This document shows, piece by piece, positions 1 to 8,303 of a stretch of DNA of 64,000 bases (positions are counted from its first letter, which is position 1; every line of letters starts with the position of its first letter). The notes below the pieces were generated by a model. The model made no database searches and was not told the DNA's origin. It worked only from the letters and a program-made list of their open reading frames with translations. The position numbers and the translations under genes were made by a program. Source of the stretch: FEN-1219 sp964503125 (GTDB lineage Bacteria; Pseudomonadota; Gammaproteobacteria; Steroidobacterales; Rariloculaceae); assembly GCA_964503125.1 (NCBI GenBank), contig CAZCZE010000012.1, positions 1 to 64,000 on the forward strand. Reading direction: 5' to 3'.

Positions 1-228
1 GGGCGGCGTGGGCGGGCGCCGAGCCGACATCCCCGGTGCGTGTGGGGCCCCGTGGCCGCGGCGGGACGCGGCCGGGCCCTTCGCGGAACCCCCCACGCCG
101 TCACGCGCGGTGCGGCGGCAAAGTGAGACAGCGCTCGTCGGCGGGGTTGGTTTTGTGACTACCGTCGCCTCGCGGAAGGGGTGCCGCCGCTAGAATTTCG
201 GGCGTTTCTGGTGTCGCGAGGGGTTTCG

Positions 229-1176
229 ATGCGCAACCTTCTGGTGGCCGCCGTCGTCGTCGGTGTGGGCGGCTACTTCGGCGCCAAGTTCTACGTCCAG
301 TACAAGGCCGCGCGAGACCTCGATCGAGTGCTCGCGCAGGCCCGCCCGGTCGTGGACGTCGAATACCGGAGCGTCGTCGCGACGCTCGAAGGCGAGCTGC
401 GCGTCGAGGGCATCACGATCCACCTGCCGCAGTTCGACGACCCGATCAACATCGAGTCGCTGGGCGTTCGGACGCCGAGCTTCTTGTTCTTACTCGGTTT
501 CAACAACGGCGCAGAGGACTTCGAGTTTCCCGACCGGCTCGGCGTCGAGGTCACGGGGCTGCGCGCGAGCGTCGACGCCGATTACATGAGCCTGCTCAAG
601 GACGCGCGCAAGCTCAGCGTCGCGGCCGTCGAGCTCACGGCCGCGGACCATTGCGCGAGCACCTACGGCTTCACGCCCGAGGCGCTCAAACGCCTCGGCT
701 ACTACGAGCTCGACGTCGATTTCAATGCGGACTTCCGCCGCAGCGGCGGCGACGAGCTCGTCCTCGAGGTCGGCACGCACGTCGCGGACATGTACGCATT
801 CGACCTGATGGTCACGTTCAGCGGCCTCGCGGACCCGACGGCGTTGGCGCACGGCGCGCGGCCGCTGCTCGTCGGCGGCCGGCTCGACTACATCGACCAC
901 TCGCTCAACGGCCGCATTCTCAAGCACTGCGCCGAGCGGCAAGTCACGGCCGAGGACGTCATCGCGGCGCAGCTGCGCGAGATCCAGGCCGTGGCGCGCG
1001 AGAGCGGCATGGAGCTCGATGCGATGATCATCCAGCCGTACACCGACTTCCTGCTCGGCAAGCAGCGCTTCACGATCACGTCGCAGCCCACGCGGCCCGT
1101 CGACCTCACGCGCATCAGCCTCTACAAGCCGAGCGACGTGCCGAACCTGCTGAACCTCACGGCCGAAGCAGGCTGA
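229..1176 (+). CDS. Membrane-anchored hypothetical protein (315 aa)
   Basis: I do not recognise this protein. It starts with an uncleaved-looking signal anchor (residues about 4-20, Val/Gly rich, one Arg before it), and the remaining 295 residues would then lie in the periplasm. The body is mixed alpha/beta with no repeats or catalytic motif I can name; a pair of Cys residues (in DHCAST and KHCAER) could form a disulfide. The ATG at 229 is preferred over the in-frame GTG at 181 because the hydrophobic segment begins right after it. The 228 bases before it hold only short implausible reading frames. It faces PPK2 in the same direction with a 69-base gap, but nothing links the two functions. 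General shape recalls the large family of proteobacterial periplasmic proteins of unknown function. Confidence 0.75.
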   Translation: MRNLLVAAVVVGVGGYFGAKFYVQYKAARDLDRVLAQARPVVDVEYRSVVATLEGELRVEGITIHLPQFDDPINIESLGVRTPSFLFLLGFNNGAEDFEFPDRLGVEVTGLRASVDADYMSLLKDARKLSVAAVELTAADHCASTYGFTPEALKRLGYYELDVDFNADFRRSGGDELVLEVGTHVADMYAFDLMVTFSGLADPTALAHGARPLLVGGRLDYIDHSLNGRILKHCAERQVTAEDVIAAQLREIQAVARESGMELDAMIIQPYTDFLLGKQRFTITSQPTRPVDLTRISLYKPSDVPNLLNLTAEAG

Positions 1177-1245
1177 CCGCGCGGCCCGCCGGGCCGTCTT
1201 CGGTTAGGATGCTCTGCGCCGCCGGCTCGGCGCGGGGTGTCCTCG

Positions 1246-2118
1246 ATGTTTTCCGCCAAACCTCACCCATTGCTCGTTCCGTTCGACGGCTCATTCCGCG
1301 TGAGCGCGGCGGCCACGGAGCCCGACGAAGACAAGAAAGGCAACCGCTGGAAGGAGCTCCTCGAGGCTGAGGTCGAGGCGCTCGGCGCTGCCCAGTACCG
1401 ATTGTTCGCCGACGGCCGCCATGCCGTGCTGCTCGTGTTCCAGGCGCTCGACGCCGCCGGCAAGGACGGCACCATCCGGCACGTCTTTGCCGGCGTGAAT
1501 CCGTGCGGCTTGCACGTTACGGCCTTCAAGCAGCCGAGCCGCCTCGAGCTCGCCCACGACTTCCTCTGGCGCACGACGGCGCACCTGCCGGAACGCGGTA
1601 GCGTCGCGATCTTCAACCGCAGCTACTACGAGGAGGCGCTCGTCGTGCGCGTGCACCCCGAGCTGCTCGCGGCGCAGCGGCTGCCGACACCGCCATCCGC
1701 GTCGTTCTGGGACGAACGGCAGAGGTCGATCTGCGATCACGAGCGCCACCTCGCCGAGCAAGGCACCATGATCCTCAAGTTCTGGCTCAACATCTCGCGC
1801 GACGAGCAGCGCAAGCAGTTGCTCCAGCGCATCGACGAGCCGACGAAGAACTGGAAGTTCAATGCGGGCGATCTCGACGAGCGTGCGCGCTGGGACGACT
1901 ACCTTGCGGCCTACGAGCAGTGCTTGAACGCCACGTCCCGACCGTGGGCGCCCTGGTATGCCGTGCCCGCCGACAACAGGCACTACGCGCGTTGGCAGGT
2001 GGCGAAGATCGTCAACGAGGCGTTCGAGTCGCTGGGGCTCGACTTCCCGCGCCCCGACGCCGCCGCCAAGGCGGCGCTCGCCGCGGCCAAGGTGCGCCTG
2101 CTCGCGGAGCGCGACTGA
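1246..2118 (+). CDS. Polyphosphate kinase 2 family protein
   Basis: A PPK2-family kinase that moves phosphate between polyphosphate and a nucleotide in the cytoplasm. The 290-residue product has a Walker A loop (DAAGKDGT, near residue 70), the following VFAGVNPCG stretch, the FNRSYYEE segment and a Walker B-like FWLNIS strand, all in the order usual for the single-domain PPK2 fold. Length fits class I/III members, which are about 260-300 residues. Which nucleotide it prefers (ADP, GDP or AMP) cannot be told from sequence by eye. An in-frame GTG lies nine bases upstream; ATG at 1246 is the simpler start. It ends 15 bases before the convergent stop of the transporter-synthase fusion. No ppk1 or ppx neighbour is present. 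Confidence 0.9.
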   Translation: MFSAKPHPLLVPFDGSFRVSAAATEPDEDKKGNRWKELLEAEVEALGAAQYRLFADGRHAVLLVFQALDAAGKDGTIRHVFAGVNPCGLHVTAFKQPSRLELAHDFLWRTTAHLPERGSVAIFNRSYYEEALVVRVHPELLAAQRLPTPPSASFWDERQRSICDHERHLAEQGTMILKFWLNISRDEQRKQLLQRIDEPTKNWKFNAGDLDERARWDDYLAAYEQCLNATSRPWAPWYAVPADNRHYARWQVAKIVNEAFESLGLDFPRPDAAAKAALAAAKVRLLAERD

Positions 2119-2132
2119 CGCGCTGCGCGCGC

Positions 2133-4541
2133 TCAGTACTGGCCGCGCCGCGCCGCGAGGCGCTGGCGCAGTTGCTCGAGGTCGGCGGCCGCGCCCGTGA
2201 AGAGCTCCGCGGGAAACGCCGGGCCGTCGCCGACGAGCTCGCGGAAGATCGCCGCCGCCTGAAACGAGTTCATTCCGTCGCCCGCGAGATACTGCAAGCG
2301 CAGGTTGCGATCCGTGTTGCGCGCGGCGCCCTCGAGCCACGGCGCGAGATCTTGCGCGCGACCCGTGTAGGCGCCCAGCAGATCGAGCGCCGACGCGAAG
2401 CCCACGGCGCGTAACGACGCGGCCACGGGCGCGTAGTCGGAGCGTGCCATGCGGCGCGCGAGCCGCGTGAGATCGATCGGGCCTAAGTCGGTGCGGCCCA
2501 CGAGCACGAGGTCGTAGCCCATGCCGTCGACCGTATTGGCGAACAGGAGCCCCTGCGGGAAGACGTCGAGGAACGTCGCGATCTCGCTGCGCACGGCCTC
2601 GGGCGTGCTTTCGTAGAGCTGCACGAACACCGTGACGACGCCGCCGTCGTTGAGCCGCTCCTTGGCCAGCTGCCAGAACTCGCGCGTGTAGAGCGCCGCG
2701 GCGCCCTTGACCCAGGGATCGAGTGGATCGGACGTGATGACGTCGAAGCGCTCGGCCGTCGTCGCCAACACGTGGCGGCCGTCGTCGATGCGCAGCTCGA
2801 CCTTGGGGCTCGTGACGACCCCGAAGTTGTACGCGGCGAAATACTCGGCCGCCACGTGCGGCACTAGCGGCTCGATCTCGGCGACGACGATGCGCTCGAC
2901 CGCGGGGTCGAGGCTCACGGCGCCGGCCGTGATGCCCGCCCCGAGCCCGACGACGAGCACCGACTTCGGCTGCAGCGCGAGCAACGTGCCCAAGTGCCCG
3001 AGCATGCGCTGGAGGCGCAGATCCTCGGGATACGTCGAGGCCTGCGTCTTGCCGGCATTGTGGTAGGTCAGCACGCCGCTCGGTTCGGCCACGACGGCGA
3101 TCGACGACGTCAGGCCTTCGCCGACGTAGACGACGTTGGCGTCAAGGCCCCGCGTCGGCAGGAACCGGCCGTAGGCGATGAGCTCCGGCGGCAGCGCCGG
3201 CACGACGAGCGCCACGCTCGCGAGCGCCGCGGCCGCAAGGCTCGCGAGCGCCAGCCGGCGGCCGCCGCGCGCCGAGTCGTAGAACAGCAGCCAGCCGGCC
3301 GCGGCGCTCGCGACGATCATGAGCTGCGCCGTGCGTTGACTGCCGACGACGACCACGAGCACGAACGTCGTGAGCAGCGCGCCCAAGATCGCGCCGGCCG
3401 TGTTCGCCGCGTAGAGGCGCGCAACGAGTTGCTGGCGCGGCGCGCGCGTCTCCGCGGCGAGCGCCGCGAGCGCGAGCGGAAAGCTCGCACCCCAGAGCAG
3501 CGTCGCGGGCAGCGCGACTGTGGCCACGCGCAACAGGTCGAGCTCGAGCGCAGCTTTAGGCATAGACGGCAGCGTCACGTCGAGCGGCCAGTAGGGCAGC
3601 GACCGCGCGAGCGCATACGCGCCGGTCGCGAGCGCGAGGCAGAGCAGCCATTGACAAGCCGCGAGCGCGGTGCGCGGCCGGTAGCGCTCGCCGATGGCGG
3701 CCCCCGCGGCGCTGCCGAGCGCGAGCGCGAGCAAGAAAACGCCCAAGATCAGCGCGAACGTGTAGACCGTGCCGCCGAGCAGCAGCGACAGCTGCCGCGT
3801 CCAGAGCACCTCGGCCGAGAGCGCCGTGAAGCCCGACAGCGCCGCGACGACGTAGAGACTCGCGCCCGCTCGCGCTGCGGGAGCCGCTGCTGCCGGCTCG
3901 CGCGCGACGACCGTCGGCGGCTCGCGTGCCGCGAGTGCGGTTGCCGCGAGCGCAGCGAGCAGATTGAGCGCCACGGCGACGGCCGTGGCCACGTAGACGT
4001 CGTGCACGCGCAGCAGATAGAAGCCCGCGAGCACGGCGCCGACGGCTCCCCCGGCGGCGTTCGCCGCGTAGCAGAGCCCGAGCCACGGCGTCGAGCGCAC
4101 CCACGGCGCTACCGCGGGCAACGTTGCGCCCATGACGAGCGTCGCCGGCAGCAGCGCGAGCGCCGCTACGAAGAGCCTAAGGCCGAAGCCGAGGCTGCCG
4201 GCCCACGCGACGTAGAGGCCGCCGAGCAGCGGGATCGTGACCAACGTCGCGAGGCCGAGCACGGCCGTCAGGACCTCGAGCAGCGCGAAACGCCGCAGCG
4301 GTCGCGCAGTCGCAGGTAAACGCGTAGCGAGCAGGCTGCCCGCGCCGAGGCCGCCGAGGAACGTCGCGAGCAGCACGCCGAGCGAGACGGCCGACGACCC
4401 GAGCGCGAGCCCGAGCTGCTCGAGCCACACGACTTGATAGACGAGCGCGGCGCAACCGCTCGCGGCGAACGACGCGAGCACGAGGGGTAACGCGTACGGC
4501 CGTGTGGCGGTTTGCGGGCGCGGCTCTTCTATCTGCGACAC
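2133..4541 (-). CDS. Fused MFS-type membrane domain and spermidine synthase-like domain
   Basis: This product of about 800 residues joins a multi-pass membrane half (some 12-14 hydrophobic segments, residues about 15-480) to a C-terminal SAM/decarboxy-SAM-binding half. The latter shows VLVVGLGAGITAG as glycine-rich loop, an acidic strand end (AEIEPLV), the IDDGR motif and DPLDPW, all typical of the spermidine synthase fold. Fused proteins of this kind are common in bacteria and usually lack proof of polyamine synthesis, so the substrate is unknown. The open frame extends upstream to 4745, but the first 68 residues look non-coding; I chose the GTG at 4541, just before the first hydrophobic segment. 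The start is uncertain because no clear ribosome site is visible. Confidence 0.8.
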   Translation of the reverse strand: MSQIEEPRPQTATRPYALPLVLASFAASGCAALVYQVVWLEQLGLALGSSAVSLGVLLATFLGGLGAGSLLATRLPATARPLRRFALLEVLTAVLGLATLVTIPLLGGLYVAWAGSLGFGLRLFVAALALLPATLVMGATLPAVAPWVRSTPWLGLCYAANAAGGAVGAVLAGFYLLRVHDVYVATAVAVALNLLAALAATALAAREPPTVVAREPAAAAPAARAGASLYVVAALSGFTALSAEVLWTRQLSLLLGGTVYTFALILGVFLLALALGSAAGAAIGERYRPRTALAACQWLLCLALATGAYALARSLPYWPLDVTLPSMPKAALELDLLRVATVALPATLLWGASFPLALAALAAETRAPRQQLVARLYAANTAGAILGALLTTFVLVVVVGSQRTAQLMIVASAAAGWLLFYDSARGGRRLALASLAAAALASVALVVPALPPELIAYGRFLPTRGLDANVVYVGEGLTSSIAVVAEPSGVLTYHNAGKTQASTYPEDLRLQRMLGHLGTLLALQPKSVLVVGLGAGITAGAVSLDPAVERIVVAEIEPLVPHVAAEYFAAYNFGVVTSPKVELRIDDGRHVLATTAERFDVITSDPLDPWVKGAAALYTREFWQLAKERLNDGGVVTVFVQLYESTPEAVRSEIATFLDVFPQGLLFANTVDGMGYDLVLVGRTDLGPIDLTRLARRMARSDYAPVAASLRAVGFASALDLLGAYTGRAQDLAPWLEGAARNTDRNLRLQYLAGDGMNSFQAAAIFRELVGDGPAFPAELFTGAAADLEQLRQRLAARRGQY

Positions 4542-4952
4542 GGGCCGTACGACATCCAGCGGGAGCGCGAAATGCGCGAGCAAGCGAGGGATAGTACGGA
4601 CAAAGGCACGGTGCCGACACTGTTCTGCTCTGTGGACGTAGGCACCCGCTGCGTTCGCGAGCGTTGATTGCCCGAGAGCTGTTCGGATTCGCTGCAGCGA
4701 CGGTCGCTGGCCGGGCGCCACCATCAGCCGTTGCCTTTTCTGCAATATGGGGGATTATCTGCAGCTAGGGTGGCCACTCGGTTCCGTCCCCTGCCGTTGA
4801 TGCACTCGCCGGCCGACGGTCCGAAACGACCGCAGCGCGGAGTTATTCGAATGACCAGAATCCGTCGAAAAACGCCAATTTCGGTTTCTGCCCATCCGGC
4901 GAATTCCGGACTCTGTCCAGTGGGCTGTTAGGCGGCTCTATAGAAAGAAGCA
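4542..4952. other. Intergenic region without a convincing gene
   Basis: A gap of about 410 bases separates the leftward fusion gene from the rightward exported protein. The right half is clearly less GC-rich than the flanks. The only open frame (4668-4931, plus strand) has no ribosome site, hydrophobic segment or recognisable motif, and I treat it as spurious. The divergent layout means promoters for both neighbours should lie here, but I cannot pick convincing -35/-10 boxes. No tRNA or stable hairpin is evident. Confidence 0.5.
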
Positions 4953-5447
4953 ATGCCACGATCCTTCTTAACCGTACGCGTAATCCGGACGGCGCTTCTT
5001 GGCCTTTTTCTGGTGGCACTAAAGGCCAATTCTCAAGCAGCTGCCGATGCGAGCGACGAAGAGATTGTCGAGGTACTCGCACCGGAGTTACGTGATGTGC
5101 GTCTCTTGACGATGCAGGACCTTACGAGAGAACAAACTGACAATATCGGCAATACGCCAGAGGTAGGTCGGCGCTTCGAAGGCGATTTCGACGCTGATGG
5201 GCGACCCGATCTCGCTCTGTTTGGCTCATACGCGAGTGGCACATTTGTGCTCGTGGCGTCCAGAGATCAATTTGTGTGGCACCGGTCCGGTCTACTTCAG
5301 TTCACACGTCCATTCATTGTTGGTCGAGCGGATCAGGGCGTATTGAGGGTCTTTTTCTGCACGGGTTGCGATTCTGGTGGGCGAGTCTTGTGGACGGGCA
5401 GCGGATACGAGTTTGTGCCGTTTCCGCCGGTAGGCGTGCCGGAGTAG
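4953..5447 (+). CDS. Small exported protein with FG-GAP/VCBS-like motif
   Basis: Function unknown. The 164-residue product has a Sec signal (positive start, hydrophobic core about residues 10-24, probable cut after a SQAAA-type site). One calcium-loop-like motif, GDFDADGRPDLALF (about residues 76-89), is the hallmark of FG-GAP/VCBS propeller repeats; a single copy cannot make a propeller, so it may be a stand-alone Ca-binding loop. Two Cys (CTGC) sit near the C-terminus. The ATG is preceded by AGAAAG at good spacing. Base composition is visibly less GC-rich than the surrounding genes and codon choice includes many A/T-ending codons, suggesting recent transfer. It is flanked downstream by twin repeats that look like remains of a mobile element. 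Confidence 0.7.
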   Translation: MPRSFLTVRVIRTALLGLFLVALKANSQAAADASDEEIVEVLAPELRDVRLLTMQDLTREQTDNIGNTPEVGRRFEGDFDADGRPDLALFGSYASGTFVLVASRDQFVWHRSGLLQFTRPFIVGRADQGVLRVFFCTGCDSGGRVLWTGSGYEFVPFPPVGVPE

Positions 5448-5480
5448 ATAGCGTATGTCTGACGCAGTTTGAACGGTCGG

Positions 5481-5525
5481 GACATAGGTGACACTTTAGT
5501 CCGGCGGAGACATAGGTAGCACTTT
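5481..5525. repeat. Twin 17-bp imperfect direct repeats
   Basis: Two near-identical 17-mers, GACATAGGTGACACTTT (5481-5497) and GACATAGGTAGCACTTT (5509-5525), lie 28 bases apart and differ only by a GA/AG swap. They are AT-richer than the region and sit immediately after the low-GC gene. Repeated short end motifs of this style are seen at the tips of some insertion sequences of the IS3/IS481 type, but no transposase is present, so this would be only a remnant. A regulator binding to two sites upstream of the gene starting at 5617 is the alternative. Confidence 0.45.
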
Positions 5526-5616
5526 GTGCAGGTTACGAAGCGTGTGCACCGCGAGCCGGCTCCTATTTGGGTCGGCGGCGGCCCCTAGTGCAGAATGCCG
5601 GTAAGGGGGATCTCAT

Positions 5617-6909
5617 ATGCACCGTACGACTGCACGAGGGTCGCTTAGCGCGGCCGCCCTGTTGTTTCTCGCCTTCGTGGCCGGCTGCGAGCCCGCAGCG
5701 CCACCGCCCGCCGCCGACGCTGCGGCACCCGCGACCGCCGCGCGCGCCGAGCGCAACAGCTATCACGACTGGCCGACGGGCCATTACCGCGTCGTCGAGA
5801 ACTGGCCGAAGCCGTTGCCCGACACGCGTCACTCGCACGACGGCTGGACCTGGGGCTCGTTCGGCGGCGTCTACGCCGAGAGTCCGGACCGTATCTGGCT
5901 CGCGCAACGCGGCGAGCTGCCTTTGCCGGCAGGCGCGGCGCCTTGGACGCCCTATGCCGCGCTGAACCCGAGCCGCGGCAACTCGACCGGCAACGGCAAC
6001 GGCATCACGGCGACCTGCCAACCGGAGCCGCCGCGTGGCTGGGAGCGACGCTGGGAGCACTCGATCATCGTCGTCGACGGCGAGGGCAATCTCGTCGACG
6101 AGTGGCCGCATCTCGATCAGATGTTCAGCCAACAGCCGTGCGGTCGCGGCCCGCACCAGATCAAGATCAGCCCCTACGATTCCGAGAAGCACGTCTGGAT
6201 CATCGACGACCAGCTGCACATGATCTATCGCTTCACGTACGACGGTCGGCTCGAGATGAGCAAAGGCGAACTCGGTGTACGCGGCCGTGGGCCGAACACG
6301 TTCGATCGCCCGACCGACATCGCGTGGCTACCCGACGGCACTTACTTCATCACGGACGGCTACGGCGGCACGCGCGTCGCGAAGTTCGGCCCGAACGACG
6401 AGTTCATCAAGGATTGGGGCCAGGCGCCGCGCGATCCCGCGAATCCCGGCCCGAACGAGTTCAACACGGTGCACAGCATCGCGATCAGCGCCGACCAGCG
6501 GTTGTTCGTCGTCGATCGCGGGCATCAGCGCATGCAGGTGTTCGACGCCGACGGCAATTTCCTCGATCTGTGGCCGTTGCGCTCGCCACATTGGCCTACG
6601 AGCACGACAGCGTTCGTCGTCAATCACTTCATCGACGACAAAGGGTTCATCTGGGCCGGCGACGGTCAGACGTTCCGCATGCTGAAGTTCGATCTCGACG
6701 GCAATTTTCTCTACAGCTGGGGCGCCGGCGGGGCGCAGCCGGGCCGGCTCGGCTGCTCGCACGGCATCTCGACGGACCAGCTCGGCAATCTGTATCTCGC
6801 CGACTGCTTCCACGGGCGCGTGCAGAAGTTCGAGCCGTTGCCGGTCGCCGATGCCGACAAGCTCGCCGGGCAGATCCTGCGCACGTGGGACACCTGGAAG
6901 CCGAATTGA
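5617..6909 (+). CDS. Lipoprotein with NHL-repeat beta-propeller
   Basis: An exported propeller protein resembling the NHL-repeat proteins often labelled peptidylglycine alpha-amidating lyase-like. The N-terminus is a lipoprotein signal (hydrophobic stretch ending LAFVAGC, Cys about residue 24), followed by an Ala/Pro-rich linker to about residue 50. The rest carries NHL-type blades, recognisable as FDRPTDIAWLPDGTYFITDGYG, VHSIAISADQRLFVVDRG and GISTDQLGNLYLADC-like segments spaced about 50-60 residues apart. Start codon ATG 5617 follows an AAGGGGGAT ribosome site. The next gene, a second exported propeller, begins 34 bases on, so the two are probably co-transcribed. Ligand or enzymatic activity cannot be assigned; amidating-lyase chemistry is unproven for bacterial members. 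Confidence 0.82.
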   Translation: MHRTTARGSLSAAALLFLAFVAGCEPAAPPPAADAAAPATAARAERNSYHDWPTGHYRVVENWPKPLPDTRHSHDGWTWGSFGGVYAESPDRIWLAQRGELPLPAGAAPWTPYAALNPSRGNSTGNGNGITATCQPEPPRGWERRWEHSIIVVDGEGNLVDEWPHLDQMFSQQPCGRGPHQIKISPYDSEKHVWIIDDQLHMIYRFTYDGRLEMSKGELGVRGRGPNTFDRPTDIAWLPDGTYFITDGYGGTRVAKFGPNDEFIKDWGQAPRDPANPGPNEFNTVHSIAISADQRLFVVDRGHQRMQVFDADGNFLDLWPLRSPHWPTSTTAFVVNHFIDDKGFIWAGDGQTFRMLKFDLDGNFLYSWGAGGAQPGRLGCSHGISTDQLGNLYLADCFHGRVQKFEPLPVADADKLAGQILRTWDTWKPN

Positions 6910-6942
6910 CGCCGGCGCGCGTAGCGTGCAGCGAGGTCGGCC

Positions 6943-8262
6943 ATGTTGACGCGGCGTGCGCATCTGAAAGGGCTCATCGCGGCCGCGGCGGGTGCTGCGT
7001 TGCCGCGTGAGCTCGCCGCGGCCGTTGGCGACGACATCCCGCCCGAAGGCATCGGCTCGAAGATCCGGCACCTCTCGCACAGCGACCAGGGCGGCCGGCC
7101 CGACGGCGTGCAGGCGATGCTGCACCGCGGCCATCTCTACGTGGGCCACATGTTCAGCGACGGCGTCACGGTGCTCGACACGCGCGACCCGCGTGAGCTC
7201 AAGCCGCTGCACTACTTCACGACGGCACCGAACACGCGCACGCATCATCTGCAAGTCGCCGAGGGGCTCATGCTGCTCGCGAACGGCGCCAACATCGTGC
7301 GCATGCAGTCGTACGACAACGAGCGCGACTACTTCGAGAACACGCTCGCCGACTCGCTGACGAATCGCCAGCCGTTCCGGGCGGGCCTGTCGATCTTCGA
7401 CATCGACACGAATCCGGCCGAGCCGCGCGAGATCGGGTTCCTGCCCATGCCGGGCTTTGGCGTCAACCGCCTCTGGTGGGCCGGCGGCCGCTACGCGTAC
7501 GTGTCGGCGCACTTCGACGGCTTCACGGATCACATCCTCGCGATCGTCGATCTAGCCGACGTCACCAAACCCGAAATCGTGTCGCGCTGGTGGCTGCCCG
7601 GCATGCACCGCGCGGGCGGCGAAACGCCCACGGCGCCGCAGGGCAAGCGCTACGCGCTGCACCACATGATCGTCGCGGGCGATCGCGGCTACGCGGCCTG
7701 GCGTGACGGCGGGCTCACGATCCACGACGTCGCCGACGCCGCGAGCCCCAAGCTGCTGGCGCAGATCAATTGGTCGCCGCCATACCCTGGCGGAACACAC
7801 ACGGCGCTGCCGCTGCCGGGTCGCCAGCTCGTGGTCGTGGCCGACGAATCGAACGCGGATTTCTGCGCGAAGGGGCTCTTCTACACCTGGCTCGTCGACG
7901 TGCGCGCCGAGGGCAACCCCGTGCCGATCGCGACGCTGCCGACTCCGACGGGCTTGGATTTCTGCGCCATGGGCAATTTCGGCCCACACAACCTTCACGA
8001 GAACCGGCCGGGCACGTTCGTCAGCGAAGAGACGATCTTCGCGACCTACCACAACGCCGGCGTCCGCGTGTTCGACATCCGCGATCAATACGCGCCGAAA
8101 GAGATCGCCTATTGGGTTCCGCCGATGCCGCAGCGCATGGTCGATCCGCGGCCGCGCGTGGCGCGCAATGCGCTGACGTGCGACTGCCTCGTGACGAGCG
8201 ACGGCCTCATCTACGCCACCGATTGGAACGCGGGCTTGCACGTCCTCGCGTACGAAGGGTAG
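6943..8262 (+). CDS. Exported LVIVD-repeat propeller protein
   Basis: A 439-residue protein with a twin-arginine-like start (LTRRAHLKGL, then an Ala-rich hydrophobic segment cut around residue 27). The body has repeated blades of the LVIVD type, seen as GVTVLDTRDPRELKPL, ILAIVDLADVTKPEIV, LTIHDVADAASPKLL and GVRVFDIRDQYAPKE. LVIVD proteins fold as beta-propellers and are found at the cell surface or in the periplasm; no enzymatic role is established. It follows the NHL lipoprotein by 34 bases in the same direction, so both propellers may act together outside the cytoplasm. No metal or cofactor motif is obvious, although His residues are frequent (HHLQ, LHHMI, PHNLH). Confidence 0.8.
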   Translation: MLTRRAHLKGLIAAAAGAALPRELAAAVGDDIPPEGIGSKIRHLSHSDQGGRPDGVQAMLHRGHLYVGHMFSDGVTVLDTRDPRELKPLHYFTTAPNTRTHHLQVAEGLMLLANGANIVRMQSYDNERDYFENTLADSLTNRQPFRAGLSIFDIDTNPAEPREIGFLPMPGFGVNRLWWAGGRYAYVSAHFDGFTDHILAIVDLADVTKPEIVSRWWLPGMHRAGGETPTAPQGKRYALHHMIVAGDRGYAAWRDGGLTIHDVADAASPKLLAQINWSPPYPGGTHTALPLPGRQLVVVADESNADFCAKGLFYTWLVDVRAEGNPVPIATLPTPTGLDFCAMGNFGPHNLHENRPGTFVSEETIFATYHNAGVRVFDIRDQYAPKEIAYWVPPMPQRMVDPRPRVARNALTCDCLVTSDGLIYATDWNAGLHVLAYEG

Positions 8263-8303
8263 TTGGGCGTCGGCCGCACGTCGAAGTCGCGTATCCTTGC
8301 GGG

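Noticed and set aside
8..193. 61-residue frame at the left edge
   Set aside because: No ribosome site, Arg/Pro-rich composition and no hydrophobic or motif content.
2994..4319. 441-residue open frame on the plus strand opposite the membrane-synthase fusion gene
   Set aside because: Its composition is extreme in Arg, Glu and Gln, it has no ribosome site, and it is the mirror of a well-supported membrane protein. High GC keeps antisense frames open.
4668..4931. 87-residue frame in the 4.6-4.9 kb gap
   Set aside because: No ribosome site or recognisable motif, and composition varies along it like non-coding DNA.
4928..4934. GTTAGGC just before the low-GC gene, as in an integron attC site
   Set aside because: No matching inverse core (RYYYAAC) with internal L boxes in the preceding 150 bases, and no second site after the gene.
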